A DNA stretch of 64,000 bases from Thermococcus sp. JdF3 (GCF_012027495.1 NZ_SNUK01000002.1:248001-312000); one strand, 5' to 3'. Shown: positions 1 through 8,976, numbered from the stretch's first letter. Notes: a model not told the origin generated them from the letters alone. A program made the numbers and translations.

Positions 1-228
1 AAGCAGGAGGCCGACCTTGTAGTGTATCCTCTTCTGCCTTGAGTACGCTATCGCCGAGCTGAGGGAGGTGAATACAACTGCCGCGCTTGATGTGCCCACC
101 GCGTGGTGTATCTCGACGCCGAGGAAGTTCAGCGTCGGAACTATCAGGAATCCACCTCCAAGACCAAAGAGCGCCGCAAGGATGCCGATGAATACTCCGA
201 CTGCGAAGTAGCCGACGTATTTGAGCAA
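1..228 (-). CDS. TauE/SafE-family membrane transporter, N-terminal part
   Basis: The first 76 codons of a membrane protein whose 3' end lies outside the window. The N-terminus reads LLKYVGYFAVGVFIGILAA, then the glycine-rich turn FGLGGGFLIVP, then a second hydrophobic stretch with HHAVGTSSAAV. This helix plus GLGGGxLxVP pattern is characteristic of TauE/SafE (sulfite exporter-like, formerly DUF81) permeases, which are thought to export sulfur-containing organic anions. The start is a TTG at 228 because a strong GGAGGTGAT ribosome binding site sits just upstream (240-232). It is the last gene of a minus-strand run with the peptidase and dehydrogenase, 28 bp after the peptidase stop. The substrate cannot be read from the sequence. 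Confidence 0.75.
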   Translation of the reverse strand, partial: MLKYVGYFAVGVFIGILAALFGLGGGFLIVPTLNFLGVEIHHAVGTSSAAVVFTSLSSAIAYSRQKRIHYKVGLLL

Positions 229-256
229 GGAATCACCTCCGTCATTGATTGAACAC

Positions 257-1252
257 TCACAGTTCGAAGGCTATCGCCTCTATAAGCTTTATCAGTGCCT
301 CAAGGTCGGCCAGATGGAGGGTCTCCACCTCGCTGTGGAGGTACCTCATCGGAACGCTCAAAGCGAGAACCTCACTCTTGCCCTGGAAGACTGACGCGTC
401 CGTTCCGCCGCCGGTTACGCCAATCTGGAGGGGAATCCCGTTCCTCGACGCTATTTCCGCGACCTTTCTGGCGAGCCTCCTCGTGTAGATGGCCGAGTTG
501 TCCACTGCCCTTATCACCGCTCCTCCGCCGAGGCGGACGTCACCCGTTAGCTCGCCACAGCAGGCAAAGGAATCGACGGCGAAGGCGTATCTCGGAGTGT
601 AACGCTCCGCCAAAAAGCGGGCGCCCTTGAGGCCAATCTCCTCCTGCACGGTGAAGGCGAAAATCCACTTCCCATCCAAGTCGTGGTCAACCAGATCCTT
701 TATCGCCTCCACGAGGGCAACGACCCCAAAGCGGTCATCGAGGGAGCGGGTGGAGACGTAGCGGCCGTTGAGAACCGCAAAGTGCTTCTTGAAGACCGCG
801 TAGTCGAGCACCTTAACGCCGAGCTCTTCAGCCTCCTCCCGGCTTTCAGCCCCGATGTCTATGGCGAGCTTGCTCCATGGAACGGTGTCGAACTTCCGTT
901 CAAGGTTGAGGTGCACCGGAAGGGCGCCAATGACGCCGTCGAGCCTCCCGCTCTCGGTTATCACGTCGAGGTGTCTGCCGTAGAGCAACCTGTCGTCTAT
1001 GCCGCCGATTTTCCTGAAGGTCAGCTTTCCGTCGGGCCTTATGCCCGTCACGAGAAGCCCTATCTCGTCCATGTGGGCCATGAAGATGGCCTTTAGCTCG
1101 CCCTCGCCGAGCTCGACGACGAGGTTTCCAATCGTGTCAACCGTGTAGTCGGCGTAGGGCTCAAGCCACTCCTCTATCTTTTCCCTGACCTTTTCCTCGT
1201 AGCCGGAAATCCCCGGAACCCGGGTGATTTCCCTCAGTTCATCAACGAGCAT
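257..1252 (-). CDS. M42-family metalloaminopeptidase (TET-like)
   Basis: A 331-residue cytosolic aminopeptidase of family M42, whose members form tetrahedral dodecamers that trim peptides released by the proteasome. The di-metal site is complete: the first ligand is in FMAHMDEIGL, the bridging Asp in SLDDRFG, the catalytic Glu pair in VQEEIGLKGA, a metal Asp in FAVDSFA, and the last His in RYLHSEVETLH. The ATG at 1252 is preferred over an in-frame GTG at 1261 because GAGGTGG lies five bases before it and is overlapped by the longer version. It follows the dehydrogenase gene by 10 bp, so the two are probably co-transcribed. Family assignment is firm; substrate preference (deblocking, Glu or Lys type) is not visible. 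Confidence 0.9.
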   Translation of the reverse strand: MLVDELREITRVPGISGYEEKVREKIEEWLEPYADYTVDTIGNLVVELGEGELKAIFMAHMDEIGLLVTGIRPDGKLTFRKIGGIDDRLLYGRHLDVITESGRLDGVIGALPVHLNLERKFDTVPWSKLAIDIGAESREEAEELGVKVLDYAVFKKHFAVLNGRYVSTRSLDDRFGVVALVEAIKDLVDHDLDGKWIFAFTVQEEIGLKGARFLAERYTPRYAFAVDSFACCGELTGDVRLGGGAVIRAVDNSAIYTRRLARKVAEIASRNGIPLQIGVTGGGTDASVFQGKSEVLALSVPMRYLHSEVETLHLADLEALIKLIEAIAFEL

Positions 1253-1262
1253 CACAACCACC

Positions 1263-2264
1263 TCAGAGCATCCTAACCTTCTCGGGCGGACGTATCTTGA
1301 GAACCTCCCTGTTCACGAGCGTCTCCGGAACCTCACCCCTAAGAACAGCCAGGAGGTTCCTAACGGCCTGGAAGCCCATGTCCTCCATGGCTTCTCTCGA
1401 AAGGCCCGCGTAGTGGGGCGTTAGAACCGTCTCCCACTCATGTTTGAAAAGCTCGTGCTCCTGCACTGGCTCGTTCTCGAATACATCCGTCGCGTACCCC
1501 TTCAGTTTCCCTTCCTTGAGGGATTTCATGATGGCGTTCTCATCAACCAGGCTCCCGCGGCCAATATTGACGAGGTATTTGCCTTCGAGGAGCTTGAGCC
1601 TTTCCTCGTTGATGATGTGGTGGGTCTGCGGTGTGGATGGTAGGGCCAAAATCACGATATCGCTCTCCCTCAGGACGTCGTCGAGGGGGAGGTACCTGGC
1701 ACCGGCCTCCTCCTCTATATCGGGCTTCCGCGAGCGGGACCAGTAGAGTATCTCCGTCCCCATCGCCTTCATTCTCCGGGCTATGGCCTTTCCTATCGCC
1801 CCCATGCCGAGGATTCCGACCCTTTTGCCGTAGAGGGTCTCTATCTCCTTGAAACCACCCCACACCGTCCTGTGGGAGTCCCAGTTTCCTGAGCGGATAA
1901 ACCTGTCGGCGTAGGCTATCTTCCTGAGGAGTGCTATGGTCAGGCCAACGGCGAACTCGGCAACGGCCTCGCTGAGAACTCCCGCCACCTTGGTCACGTA
2001 TATCCCCTTCCTCGTTGCCGTCTCAACGTCAACGTGGTCGTAGCCGGCGGAATGACAGCTGATGACCTTTAACCGCTCGGCACTCTCGATGACTTCGCGC
2101 GGAAACCTGTTCAGCGGGGAGATTATGACGCCATCAAACTCGCCTATCTTTTCTTTGAGCTCATCGACGCTTGGATACAGGATGAATTCAACGTCCGCGT
2201 ATTTCCTGAGCTCCTCAACGGGCTTGCTCTTCATCTTGAAGAGAACGGCCACCCTAGGCCTCAT
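1263..2264 (-). CDS. D-isomer-specific 2-hydroxyacid dehydrogenase
   Basis: A 333-residue NAD(P)-dependent oxidoreductase of the D-2-hydroxyacid dehydrogenase family (glyoxylate reductase/phosphoglycerate dehydrogenase-like), interconverting a 2-keto acid and a D-2-hydroxy acid. Visible features in order are the N-terminal catalytic half, the Rossmann motif GILGMGAIGKAIARR near residue 150, the substrate Arg in NIGRGSLVDE, the Glu of the relay in DVFENEP and the catalytic His in LTPHYAG. ATG 2264 has an AAGGTGAT site directly upstream. It is the promoter-proximal gene of the dehydrogenase/peptidase/TauE run. Glyoxylate or hydroxypyruvate is a family-based guess for the substrate. Confidence 0.87.
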   Translation of the reverse strand: MRPRVAVLFKMKSKPVEELRKYADVEFILYPSVDELKEKIGEFDGVIISPLNRFPREVIESAERLKVISCHSAGYDHVDVETATRKGIYVTKVAGVLSEAVAEFAVGLTIALLRKIAYADRFIRSGNWDSHRTVWGGFKEIETLYGKRVGILGMGAIGKAIARRMKAMGTEILYWSRSRKPDIEEEAGARYLPLDDVLRESDIVILALPSTPQTHHIINEERLKLLEGKYLVNIGRGSLVDENAIMKSLKEGKLKGYATDVFENEPVQEHELFKHEWETVLTPHYAGLSREAMEDMGFQAVRNLLAVLRGEVPETLVNREVLKIRPPEKVRML

Positions 2265-2388
2265 GGTATCACCTTAAGATGCTTATCGAAACGACCCTAA
2301 TAAGGTTTTGCATGGAATTCGTCAAAAAGCCGAGCCGACACCGGGAAAACTTAAAAACTTTTTCGGTTTCTCCCTCTAGGTGGTGCAG

Positions 2389-3837
2389 ATGAGTAAGGTC
2401 GAGCGGAAGAAATGGAGCGAGAATTTCAGCGAGTGGTACAACGAGCTTATCGAGATCGCTGGAATTCAGGACAAGCGCTATCCTGTCAAGGGAATGAACA
2501 TCTGGCTGCCCTACGGCCTCAAGATAATGAGAAACATCGAACGCTTCGTCCATTCCGAGATGGAGAGAACGGGCCACGATGAGGTTCTGTTCCCGGCGCT
2601 CATCCCTGAAACCGAGTTCCAGAAGGAGGCCGAGCATATAGCCGGCTTCGAGGGCGAGGTCTTCTGGGTCACCCACGCTGGCCACGACCCGCTCGATATC
2701 AGGCTGATCCTCAGACCGACGAGCGAGACCGCTATGTACTCGATGTTCTCGCTCTGGATACGCTCTCACGCTGACCTTCCCTTCAAAGTTTATCAGATTG
2801 TCAACACCTACCGCTACGAAACGAAGCATACAAGGCCCCTCATCCGCGTCCGTGAGATAAGCAGGTTCTTTGAGGCCCACACGGCCCACGACAGCTACGA
2901 GGACGCCGAGAGGCAGATAAAGGAGGACCTCGAGATATTTGACGGCCTCGCGAGGTTCCTTGCGATACCGTACATAATCTCCAAGAGACCCGACTGGGAC
3001 AAGTTCCCCGGCGCTTACTACTCCCTCGGCGCCGAGGTCATGATGCCCGACGGCAGGACGCTGCAGATTGGAACCATGCACAATTACCGCCAGAACTTTG
3101 CGAAGGCATACAACATCCAGTACGAGACCGAAACCGGCGACCACGAGTTCGTCCACCAGACGACGTTCGGAATGAGCGAGCGCCTTTTGGCAGCGGTCAT
3201 AGCCATACACGGCGACGACAGGGGAATGGTTCTGCCCCCCACGATAGCCCCCATACAGGTCGTAATCGTGCCGATTCCCAAGAAGGATGCCGAGGCTGAC
3301 GTCTTCGCCTACGCCCGTGAGATAGCGGAGGAGCTGAGGGCGGCGGGAATAAGGGTTCACATTGACGAGCGCGACATAAGGCCCGGCAGGAAGTTCTACG
3401 ACTGGGAGCTCAAGGGGGTTCCCCTCCGCGTGGAAGTCGGTCCGAGGGACGTTGAAGGCAAGAAAGCGGTCCTTGCGAGGCGCGATACCCTTGAGAAGCT
3501 CGTGGTGGAGCGCGAGGACATAGTTGAGGAGGTCAGGAAGACCCTTGACGCGATCCACGAGAACCTTCACAAACGTGCCGGGGAGTTCCTTGAGAGCCAC
3601 ATAAAGCGCGTCGGGACCATAGAGGAGGCCAGGGCAGTCTTTGAGGACAGACGCGGCATTGTTGAGATTCCCTGGTGCGGCGAGGAGAGCTGCGGTCTCG
3701 AGATGGAGGAAGCCCTCGACGCCAAGATGCTCGGAACTCCCTATCCGGAGGAGAAGGCCAAAGCCCCCGAAGGCAAGAAGTGTCCCGTCTGCGGCAGGGA
3801 GGCCAGGTTCATAGCGAGGTTCGCGAGAACCTACTGA
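2389..3837 (+). CDS. proS: prolyl-tRNA synthetase (archaeal/eukaryal type)
   Basis: A 482-residue class II aminoacyl-tRNA synthetase that charges tRNA-Pro. Motif 2 sits in [20 protein letters not shown] and the ATP/proline pocket in [10 protein letters not shown]. The anticodon-binding domain follows (roughly residues 280-400), and the C-terminal zinc-like domain of the archaeal/eukaryal short form carries the pairs CGEESC and CPVCG before a terminal Tyr. ATG 2389 (MSKVERKKW) is chosen over the GTG at 2380 because AGGTGGT precedes it by four bases. An A/T-rich TATA-like element at 2350-2359 lies about 30 bp upstream, so the leader is very short. Single-gene transcription unit. Confidence 0.96.
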   Translation: MSKVERKKWSENFSEWYNELIEIAGIQDKRYPVKGMNIWLPYGLKIMRNIERFVHSEMERTGHDEVLFPALIPETEFQKEAEHIAGFEGEVFWVTHAGHDPLDIRLILRPTSETAMYSMFSLWIRSHADLPFKVYQIVNTYRYETKHTRPLIRVREISRFFEAHTAHDSYEDAERQIKEDLEIFDGLARFLAIPYIISKRPDWDKFPGAYYSLGAEVMMPDGRTLQIGTMHNYRQNFAKAYNIQYETETGDHEFVHQTTFGMSERLLAAVIAIHGDDRGMVLPPTIAPIQVVIVPIPKKDAEADVFAYAREIAEELRAAGIRVHIDERDIRPGRKFYDWELKGVPLRVEVGPRDVEGKKAVLARRDTLEKLVVEREDIVEEVRKTLDAIHENLHKRAGEFLESHIKRVGTIEEARAVFEDRRGIVEIPWCGEESCGLEMEEALDAKMLGTPYPEEKAKAPEGKKCPVCGREARFIARFARTY

Positions 3838-3845
3838 ACCCTGAC

Positions 3846-3855
3846 TCTCTTTTTT
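3846..3855 (+). terminator. T-rich archaeal terminator after proS
   Basis: A short pyrimidine tract ending in six T residues starts nine bases after the proS stop codon and lies in the 60-bp gap between two convergent genes. Archaeal RNA polymerase terminates on such T-runs without needing a hairpin. No stem is visible. Confidence 0.5.
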
Positions 3856-3897
3856 CAATTGATTCTGTAGGGATAATGGTAATGAAAAGAGAAAAGA

Positions 3898-4299
3898 TCA
3901 TGCATTCCGGGCCTCGAGCCCCTTGAGGGCATCTTCAAGGAGCGAAATGGCATCCCTGAGGGTAACGTATGCCTTTCTCATGTGAACGATGAACGGGAGC
4001 CAGGCTATGTTCTTGGATTCGAGAGGGTTGCCGTAGGACAGGGCAACCTTGTATTCGGCACTGGCGTTCTCGTAGAGCTGCATTACTGTCTGAAGGGTGG
4101 TGTTGTCGATGCCGGCGCTGACGCTCTCATTGTAGAGCCTGTGGAATTTGGACTCCCCTCCGATGTAGAGGTAGTACCACAGCTTCGTCTGCGTTATTAT
4201 ACTGGCCCTCGGGTCCTGGGGCTTCGCCGCGGTTGCAGCCCCCGCAAAGGGGACCATCATAATCATCAAAATGGCAAAGAGTGCAGCAACTCTCTTCAT
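3898..4299 (-). CDS. small secreted protein, unknown function
   Basis: A 133-residue protein with a clear Sec signal peptide: MKR, a hydrophobic core of about 15 residues (VAALFAILMIMMVPF), then AGAATA as a likely cleavage site near residue 24. The mature part is about 110 residues, rich in Tyr, Leu and Glu and apparently all helical, with few cysteines and no motif I recognise. ATG 4299 is preferred to the longer start at 4326 because GGAGGTGG lies a few bases upstream and the signal peptide then begins correctly. It is transcribed divergently from the carbamoyltransferase gene and convergent with proS. Probably a Thermococcales-specific extracytoplasmic protein. Confidence 0.75.
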   Translation of the reverse strand: MKRVAALFAILMIMMVPFAGAATAAKPQDPRASIITQTKLWYYLYIGGESKFHRLYNESVSAGIDNTTLQTVMQLYENASAEYKVALSYGNPLESKNIAWLPFIVHMRKAYVTLRDAISLLEDALKGLEARNA

Positions 4300-4334
4300 G
4301 GTTCCACCTCCGTCAAATGTATTCATCGAGCGGC

Positions 4335-4369
4335 ATTTTTAAATTCTTCCCTCCCCCAACGTTTAAAAA
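4335..4369. promoter_or_regulatory. divergent promoter pair
   Basis: Two TATA-like elements face away from each other. TTTAAAAA on the minus strand (about 4345-4335) serves the small secreted protein. GTTTAAAAAA on the plus strand (4360-4369) lies about 25 bp before the carbamoyltransferase ATG, implying a nearly leaderless transcript there. Confidence 0.55.
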
Positions 4370-4390
4370 ACGGGCATCGAACGAACCACC

Positions 4391-6013
4391 ATGATACTTG
4401 GAATCCACGACGGTCACGACGCTGGTGCAGTGCTGATAGACGGCGGAAGGATATTCGCGGTAAACGAGGAGAGACTGAACAGGATCAAGAAGTACCGCGG
4501 CTTTCCAAGGATGAGCGTGGCGAAAGTCCTCGAAATGGCTGGGGCATCGCCGGAGGACGTTGAGGCCATAGCGGTCGCTGGCATATTCAGGAAGCAAAAA
4601 CGCCTTCTGGAGCTTGAGGAGAACCTCAGGAGAATATTCGGAGCAGACTTCAAGAAGAAAGTCATCTTCGTCGAGCATCACCTGGCCCACTCCGCGGGTG
4701 CATACCACACCGCAGGCTGGCGTGAGGCGATAGCGCTGAGCATAGACGCCGCGGGAGACGGGCTAAGCTCTTCGATATACGTGGCGAGAGATGGGGAAAT
4801 GATCAGGATCGCACAGAGCACCTACATCGACTCCCTCGGAGATTTCTACGCCTCCGTTACCGAGCTTTTAGGATTCAAGCCCATGCGGCACGAGGGCAAG
4901 GTCATGAGCCTGGCGGCATACGGGAAACCAGCTTACGACCTGAGCTCAATAATAGAGCTCAACGGGCTGAGCTTCGACAACCATCTCGGAGTAATCGGGG
5001 TCGAAGCGACTAGGAAGCTCGCAGAGCTCTTTGATTACCCCCTCAGACACGCCAGGGAGATCGCCCTCCAGATGAAGCGCGGAAAGCTTGAGGGTAAGCT
5101 TCAGAAAAAGGCCACAGAGATAGCCGCCAGCGCTCAGGCACACCTGGAAAGGCTGATCGAAGAGCTCGGCCTCGGACTCAGAGGGCAGGAACTTCCCGTT
5201 GCCTACGCAGGTGGAGTTGCCCAAAACGTCAAGGCCAACGCTGTGCTGAGGCACATCGTCGGGGACGATAACCTGTGGGTCTTTCCGGCGATGGACGACG
5301 GCGGTCTGGCCTTCGGCGCCGCGGTTTTTGTGAAAGCCCAGTTCGAGAGGCTCGACGGGAAGTGGAGGCCCTCCAAACTGGAGCACATTTATCTTGGCCC
5401 ATCCTACGGAAGGGAAGAAGTTGAAGAGTTCCTGAAGATGGAGGGCGTTGAGTTTGAGGAGGTGGATGACGTCCCGGGCCTCGTCGCGGACGCCCTCGTT
5501 GAGGGCAAGCTGGCCGGATTCTTCCAGGGGGCAATGGAGTTCGGACCGAGGGCCCTAGGCAACCGCTCAATTTTGGCGGACCCGAGGAACGAGGAGGTCA
5601 AAGAGAGGCTCAACGTTGCCCTGAAGCGCGACGTCTTCCAGCCCTTCGCGCCTTCCCTGCTGTGGGAGAAGGCCAGGGAGTACCTCGAAGACCTGAACGG
5701 CTTGCCAAACGAGTTCATGACCATGAGCTACACGGCGAGTGAGGGGTTCAGAGAAGCCGCTCCCGCCGTTGTTCACGTGGACGGGACGACCAGGCCTCAG
5801 GCCGTAAGGAAGGAAACCAATCCAGCTTATTACGACGTAATCAAAGCCTTCGAGCGGAAGACGGGCCTGGGCGCGGTGCTGAACACGAGCTTCAACATGC
5901 ACGGCGAGCCGATAGTCTGCTCTCCAGAGGACGCGCTGAGAACCTTCAGAGCGGCGGGGTTGGACGTCTTTGTGGTAGAGGGGTTCGCAGTTTGGAAGGA
6001 GAGCAGGCCTTGA
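4391..6013 (+). CDS. carbamoyltransferase (NodU/CmcH/TobZ family)
   Basis: A 540-residue enzyme that should use carbamoyl phosphate and ATP to make carbamoyl-adenylate and transfer the carbamoyl group to a hydroxyl. The N-terminal Kae1-like half begins with GIHDGHDAGAVLI and contains the metal-site histidines in VEHHLAHSAGAYH. The C-terminal YrdC-like half carries GPRALGNRSILADPR and NTSFNMHGEPIV. Length and order match the full-length family. There is no neighbouring biosynthetic cluster, so the acceptor is unknown; archaeal members outside antibiotic clusters are poorly characterised. It stands alone between a divergent secreted-protein gene and a relic-bearing gap. Confidence 0.85.
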   Translation: MILGIHDGHDAGAVLIDGGRIFAVNEERLNRIKKYRGFPRMSVAKVLEMAGASPEDVEAIAVAGIFRKQKRLLELEENLRRIFGADFKKKVIFVEHHLAHSAGAYHTAGWREAIALSIDAAGDGLSSSIYVARDGEMIRIAQSTYIDSLGDFYASVTELLGFKPMRHEGKVMSLAAYGKPAYDLSSIIELNGLSFDNHLGVIGVEATRKLAELFDYPLRHAREIALQMKRGKLEGKLQKKATEIAASAQAHLERLIEELGLGLRGQELPVAYAGGVAQNVKANAVLRHIVGDDNLWVFPAMDDGGLAFGAAVFVKAQFERLDGKWRPSKLEHIYLGPSYGREEVEEFLKMEGVEFEEVDDVPGLVADALVEGKLAGFFQGAMEFGPRALGNRSILADPRNEEVKERLNVALKRDVFQPFAPSLLWEKAREYLEDLNGLPNEFMTMSYTASEGFREAAPAVVHVDGTTRPQAVRKETNPAYYDVIKAFERKTGLGAVLNTSFNMHGEPIVCSPEDALRTFRAAGLDVFVVEGFAVWKESRP

Positions 6014-6038
6014 GCTATTGTCTTTTCCTCCTAAAAAC

Positions 6039-6068
6039 CCTCTACCTTCAGGTGGGGGATTAGTCCCC
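6039..6068. repeat. tandem/alternative hairpins, possible IS200/IS605 end relic
   Basis: Two overlapping stem-loops. An 8-bp stem (6039-6046 with 6051-6058, two G-U pairs) closes a TTCA loop, and its 3' arm can instead form GGGGA/TCCCC (6055-6059 with 6064-6068) around TTAG. No gene covers them. Short GC-rich imperfect palindromes of this kind occur at the ends of IS200/IS605-type elements. No intact transposase or TnpB frame is adjacent; only a broken frame with two stops follows (6061-6166). The mobile-element reading is an inference. Confidence 0.3.
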
Positions 6069-6163
6069 TTGAACATGCTTGAGTAGTTGAAGCGCGAGTA
6101 TCTGACCGAGTTCCTCTCCGCCCCGAAGGGCGAAGCTTTCAAAGGAAGCAAGGTACGGAAGGA

Positions 6164-6244
6164 CTGAAGAAAGAAGGCCGCCTCGTCTGGGATTTGGGAG
6201 ACTTCGAAACCTTTATAAATGAGAAAACGTACTCTAAAGTATGA
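6164..6244 (+). pseudogene. 3' remnant of a second archaeal ATPase gene
   Basis: Read in frame from 6164, this stretch encodes LKKEGRLVWDLGDFETFINE and a short tail ending at a TGA (6242-6244). The intact ATPase that starts at 6241 ends with RGWLVWDLEDFEMLNLED, so the fragment matches the last 15 or so residues of that protein (LVWDL-DFE). It therefore looks like the decayed 3' tip of a tandem paralogue. The TATA box of the intact gene (6212-6219, TTTATAAA) now sits inside the relic, and the relic's stop overlaps the first codon of the intact gene. Confidence 0.6.
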
Positions 6245-7620
6245 TACTCACGAGTAAGTTTATTGACAGGGAGCGGGAGCTTGAGTTCTTGAGGGATAGA
6301 TACAGTTCTGGGGGTGCAGAGCTGATAATTCTCTACGGGCGGAGGAGGATAGGTAAGACCTACCTCCTTCAGCGGTTCCTCTCGGAGGTCGGTGGACTTT
6401 ACCTTCTCGCCGAGGAGAGCGAGACCGTTCTCGAGGACTTTTCAGAGAAACTGGCCGACTACTTCAACGATCCGGTGCTGAGGGAGAACCCGTTGAGGAA
6501 CTGGAGGGCTTTCTTTGCATATCTCTCTGAAAAAAGCTCGGAAAGGCTAGTGGTTGTCATAGACGAGGTTCAGTACGTGGCCAAGGCCCACAGGGAGTTC
6601 CTCAGCGTCCTCCAGAAGTACTGGGACACGAGTCTTTCAAAAACGAAGATAATGCTAATCCTCTGCGGCTCTCTTGTTTCGTTCATGGAGGGGATCCTCT
6701 CGGCAAAATCGCCGGTGTACGGCAGAAGAACCGGTGCATGGAAGGTTGAGGAGATGGACTTCTTCAGCGCGAGGAAGTTTCACCAGATAAGCCTTGAGGA
6801 GGCAATCCATGTTTACGCCGTCTTCGGCGGTGTTCCCCAGTACTGGGCCGACTACAACCCCAGTATGGGCTTTTGGGAGAACATCAGAAGGCTGCTCCTC
6901 TCCAGGGGGGCCAAGTACTACGACGAGCCGAAATACCTCCTCCGCGAGGAGCTGAGGGACGTCTCGCGCTACTTCTCAATTCTCAGGGCGATAGCTCTCG
7001 GCTACAACCGCTTCAGCCAGATAGCCGATAAGGCGCGGATTGAAAAGAACTCCCTCGGCAAATACCTCGGCGTTCTTCAGGGGATGGGCTACGTAACTGA
7101 GGAGTTCCCAGTTACCGGTGGGAGGAGGGGAATCTACAGGATAAGCGACAACCTCTTCGCCTTCTGGTTCCGTTTCGTTTACCCCCTTCGGGGCGAGATC
7201 GAGATGGGCCTCGACGTCGTTGAGGACATCAAGGCGGACTTCAACCGCTACCTCGGCTTCGTCTTCGAGAAAGTCGCCGAGCAGTTTCTGGTCGGGCTCA
7301 ACAGGGTTGGAAGCCTTCCGTTCAGGTTCACCAGGATTGGAAGATGGTGGCACAAGAGCCAAGAAATCGACCTGCTTGCTCTGAACGAGCGTGAGAAGAG
7401 GGCCCTTTTCATCGAGGTTAAGTGGAAGGAGCTGAGCGAGAGGGAAGCGGAGGGGATTCTTAGAGACCTTGAAAGAAAGGCCGAGCTTGTTGGGCTCGAC
7501 GGGTGGGAGAAAGGCTATGGGCTTGTTGCGAGGAAGGCCGATGAAAAGGAGAACCTGAGGAGCAGGGGTTGGCTTGTGTGGGATCTGGAGGATTTTGAAA
7601 TGCTCAATCTGGAGGATTAA
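6241..7620 (+). CDS. archaeal ATPase with C-terminal DUF234 nuclease-like domain
   Basis: A 459-residue member of the archaeal STAND-like ATPase family (PF01637 with DUF234, PF03008). The P-loop is GRRRIGKT at residues 33-40 and Walker B is VVVIDEVQYV near residue 103. A winged-helix segment (about 240-300) carries the pattern FSQIADKARIEKNSLGKYL. The C-terminal domain has the PD-(D/E)xK-like signature EIDLLALNE...LFIEVKW, suggesting a nuclease fold. These genes are abundant and patchily distributed in Thermococcales, often as degraded copies, and their role is unknown; a mobile or defence function has been suggested. TATA at 6212-6219 places the transcript start near the ATG, so it is probably leaderless. 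Confidence 0.85.
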   Translation: MILTSKFIDRERELEFLRDRYSSGGAELIILYGRRRIGKTYLLQRFLSEVGGLYLLAEESETVLEDFSEKLADYFNDPVLRENPLRNWRAFFAYLSEKSSERLVVVIDEVQYVAKAHREFLSVLQKYWDTSLSKTKIMLILCGSLVSFMEGILSAKSPVYGRRTGAWKVEEMDFFSARKFHQISLEEAIHVYAVFGGVPQYWADYNPSMGFWENIRRLLLSRGAKYYDEPKYLLREELRDVSRYFSILRAIALGYNRFSQIADKARIEKNSLGKYLGVLQGMGYVTEEFPVTGGRRGIYRISDNLFAFWFRFVYPLRGEIEMGLDVVEDIKADFNRYLGFVFEKVAEQFLVGLNRVGSLPFRFTRIGRWWHKSQEIDLLALNEREKRALFIEVKWKELSEREAEGILRDLERKAELVGLDGWEKGYGLVARKADEKENLRSRGWLVWDLEDFEMLNLED

Positions 7621-7803
7621 CGCCCGGAAGGAGATAATCCCAGGTGAAACATAGAGGTCTACCGGGATGGTCTCGGAGAACTGAATTGAGGGTCTCTCCA
7701 TCCAACAATCATGTTCCCCAACGTCCCTATTTGCACTTCGATGAACATCTTTTCGTTGAGGTAAAGTTATAAACATTGCCTCTAAGGAAGAGCGGTGATG
7801 CTC

Positions 7804-8973
7804 ATGGCGCTGAGCGACAGGTTGGAACTCGTCAACCCTTCTGAGATTAGAAAGCTCTTTGACCTCGCCCAGGGTGTTGAAGGCCTGATCTCCCTCGGAA
7901 TCGGTGAGCCGGACTTTGACACGCCGGAGCACATAAAGGAGTACGCCAAGGAGGCATTAGACAGGGGAATGACGCATTACAGCCCGAACGCGGGAATCAT
8001 GATGCTCCGCGAGGCCATATCCGAGAAGCTCAGGGAGCAGAACGGCATCGAGGCCGACCCCAGGAGCGAGATAATGATTCTCGTGGGTGCCAACCAGGCT
8101 TTTATTCTGGGTCTCGCCGCGTTCCTCAAAGAGGGCGAGGAAGTCCTCATTCCGAGCCCGATGTTCGTCAGCTATGCCCCGGCCGTCCTCCTGGCGGGCG
8201 GAAGGCCCGTCGAGGTGCCAACCTACGAGGAGAACGAATTCAGGCTGAGCGTGGACGACCTTGAGAAACATGTGAGCGAGAAGACCCGCGCGCTCATCAT
8301 CAACAGCCCCAACAACCCCACCGGCGCGGTTCTCACCAGGAAGGACGTCGAGGAGATAGCGGACTTCGCGGTGGAGCACGACCTGATGGTTTTTAGCGAC
8401 GAGGTCTACGAGCACTTCGTCTACGACGGGGCAAAGAACCACAGCATGGCCTCCCTCGACGGCATGTTCGAGAGAACTATAACGGTAAACGGCTTCTCCA
8501 AGACCTTCGCCATGACCGGCTGGCGCCTCGGCTTTGTTGCAGCCCCCTCATGGATAATCGAGAAGATGGCGCGCTTCCAGATGTACAACGCCACCTGTCC
8601 GGTCACGTTCGCCCAGTACGCCGCCGCCAAGGCCCTGGGGGACGAGCGCAGCTGGAAGGCCGTCGAGGAGATGAGGCAGGAGTACGACCGCAGAAGGAAC
8701 CTCGTATGGAAGCGCCTGAACGAGATGGGACTTCCAACGGTCAAGCCCAAGGGTGCCTTCTACATCTTCCCGCGCATTAGGGACACCGGCCTGACCAGCA
8801 AAGAGTTCAGCGAACTGATGCTCAAGGAGGCAAGGGTCGCGGTCGTCCCGGGAAGCGCATTCGGAAACGCCGGCGAGGGCTACATCAGGATAAGCTACGC
8901 GACGGCCTACGAGCAGCTTGAGGAAGCCATGGACAGGATGGAGACGGTGCTGAGGGAGAAGGGACTGGTCTGA
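7804..8973 (+). CDS. class I/II aminotransferase, aromatic/broad-specificity type
   Basis: A 389-residue PLP-dependent aminotransferase of fold type I. The PLP lysine lies in NGFSKTFAMTGWRLGF, the cofactor Asp in INSPNNPTGAVL...FSDEVYEHFVYD, and the carboxylate-binding Arg in YIRISYATAYE. The sequence closely resembles what I recall of the structurally characterised Pyrococcus horikoshii aromatic aminotransferase, including MALSDRLEL at the start, which supports ATG 7804 over the upstream GTG/ATG codons; GGTGAT precedes it by four bases. It would transfer amino groups between aromatic amino acids and 2-oxoglutarate. TATA-like AGTTATAAAC is at 7765-7774. Apart from that element the 183-bp gap upstream (7621-7803) shows nothing I can support. 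Confidence 0.9.
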   Translation: MALSDRLELVNPSEIRKLFDLAQGVEGLISLGIGEPDFDTPEHIKEYAKEALDRGMTHYSPNAGIMMLREAISEKLREQNGIEADPRSEIMILVGANQAFILGLAAFLKEGEEVLIPSPMFVSYAPAVLLAGGRPVEVPTYEENEFRLSVDDLEKHVSEKTRALIINSPNNPTGAVLTRKDVEEIADFAVEHDLMVFSDEVYEHFVYDGAKNHSMASLDGMFERTITVNGFSKTFAMTGWRLGFVAAPSWIIEKMARFQMYNATCPVTFAQYAAAKALGDERSWKAVEEMRQEYDRRRNLVWKRLNEMGLPTVKPKGAFYIFPRIRDTGLTSKEFSELMLKEARVAVVPGSAFGNAGEGYIRISYATAYEQLEEAMDRMETVLREKGLV

Positions 8974-8976
8974 GGC

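Noticed and set aside
2269-3858. Long minus-strand open frame covering proS
   Set aside because: It is the antisense shadow of proS, a common effect of GC-rich codon use; it has no family motif, no ribosome binding site and covers a certain gene.
7621-7803. Gap after the ATPase gene examined for a C/D RNA or a gene remnant
   Set aside because: There is a CTGA, but the supposed C box (GGTGAAA) is poor and no second pair exists; no frame resembles a neighbour. Only the TATA-like element at 7765-7774 is supported.
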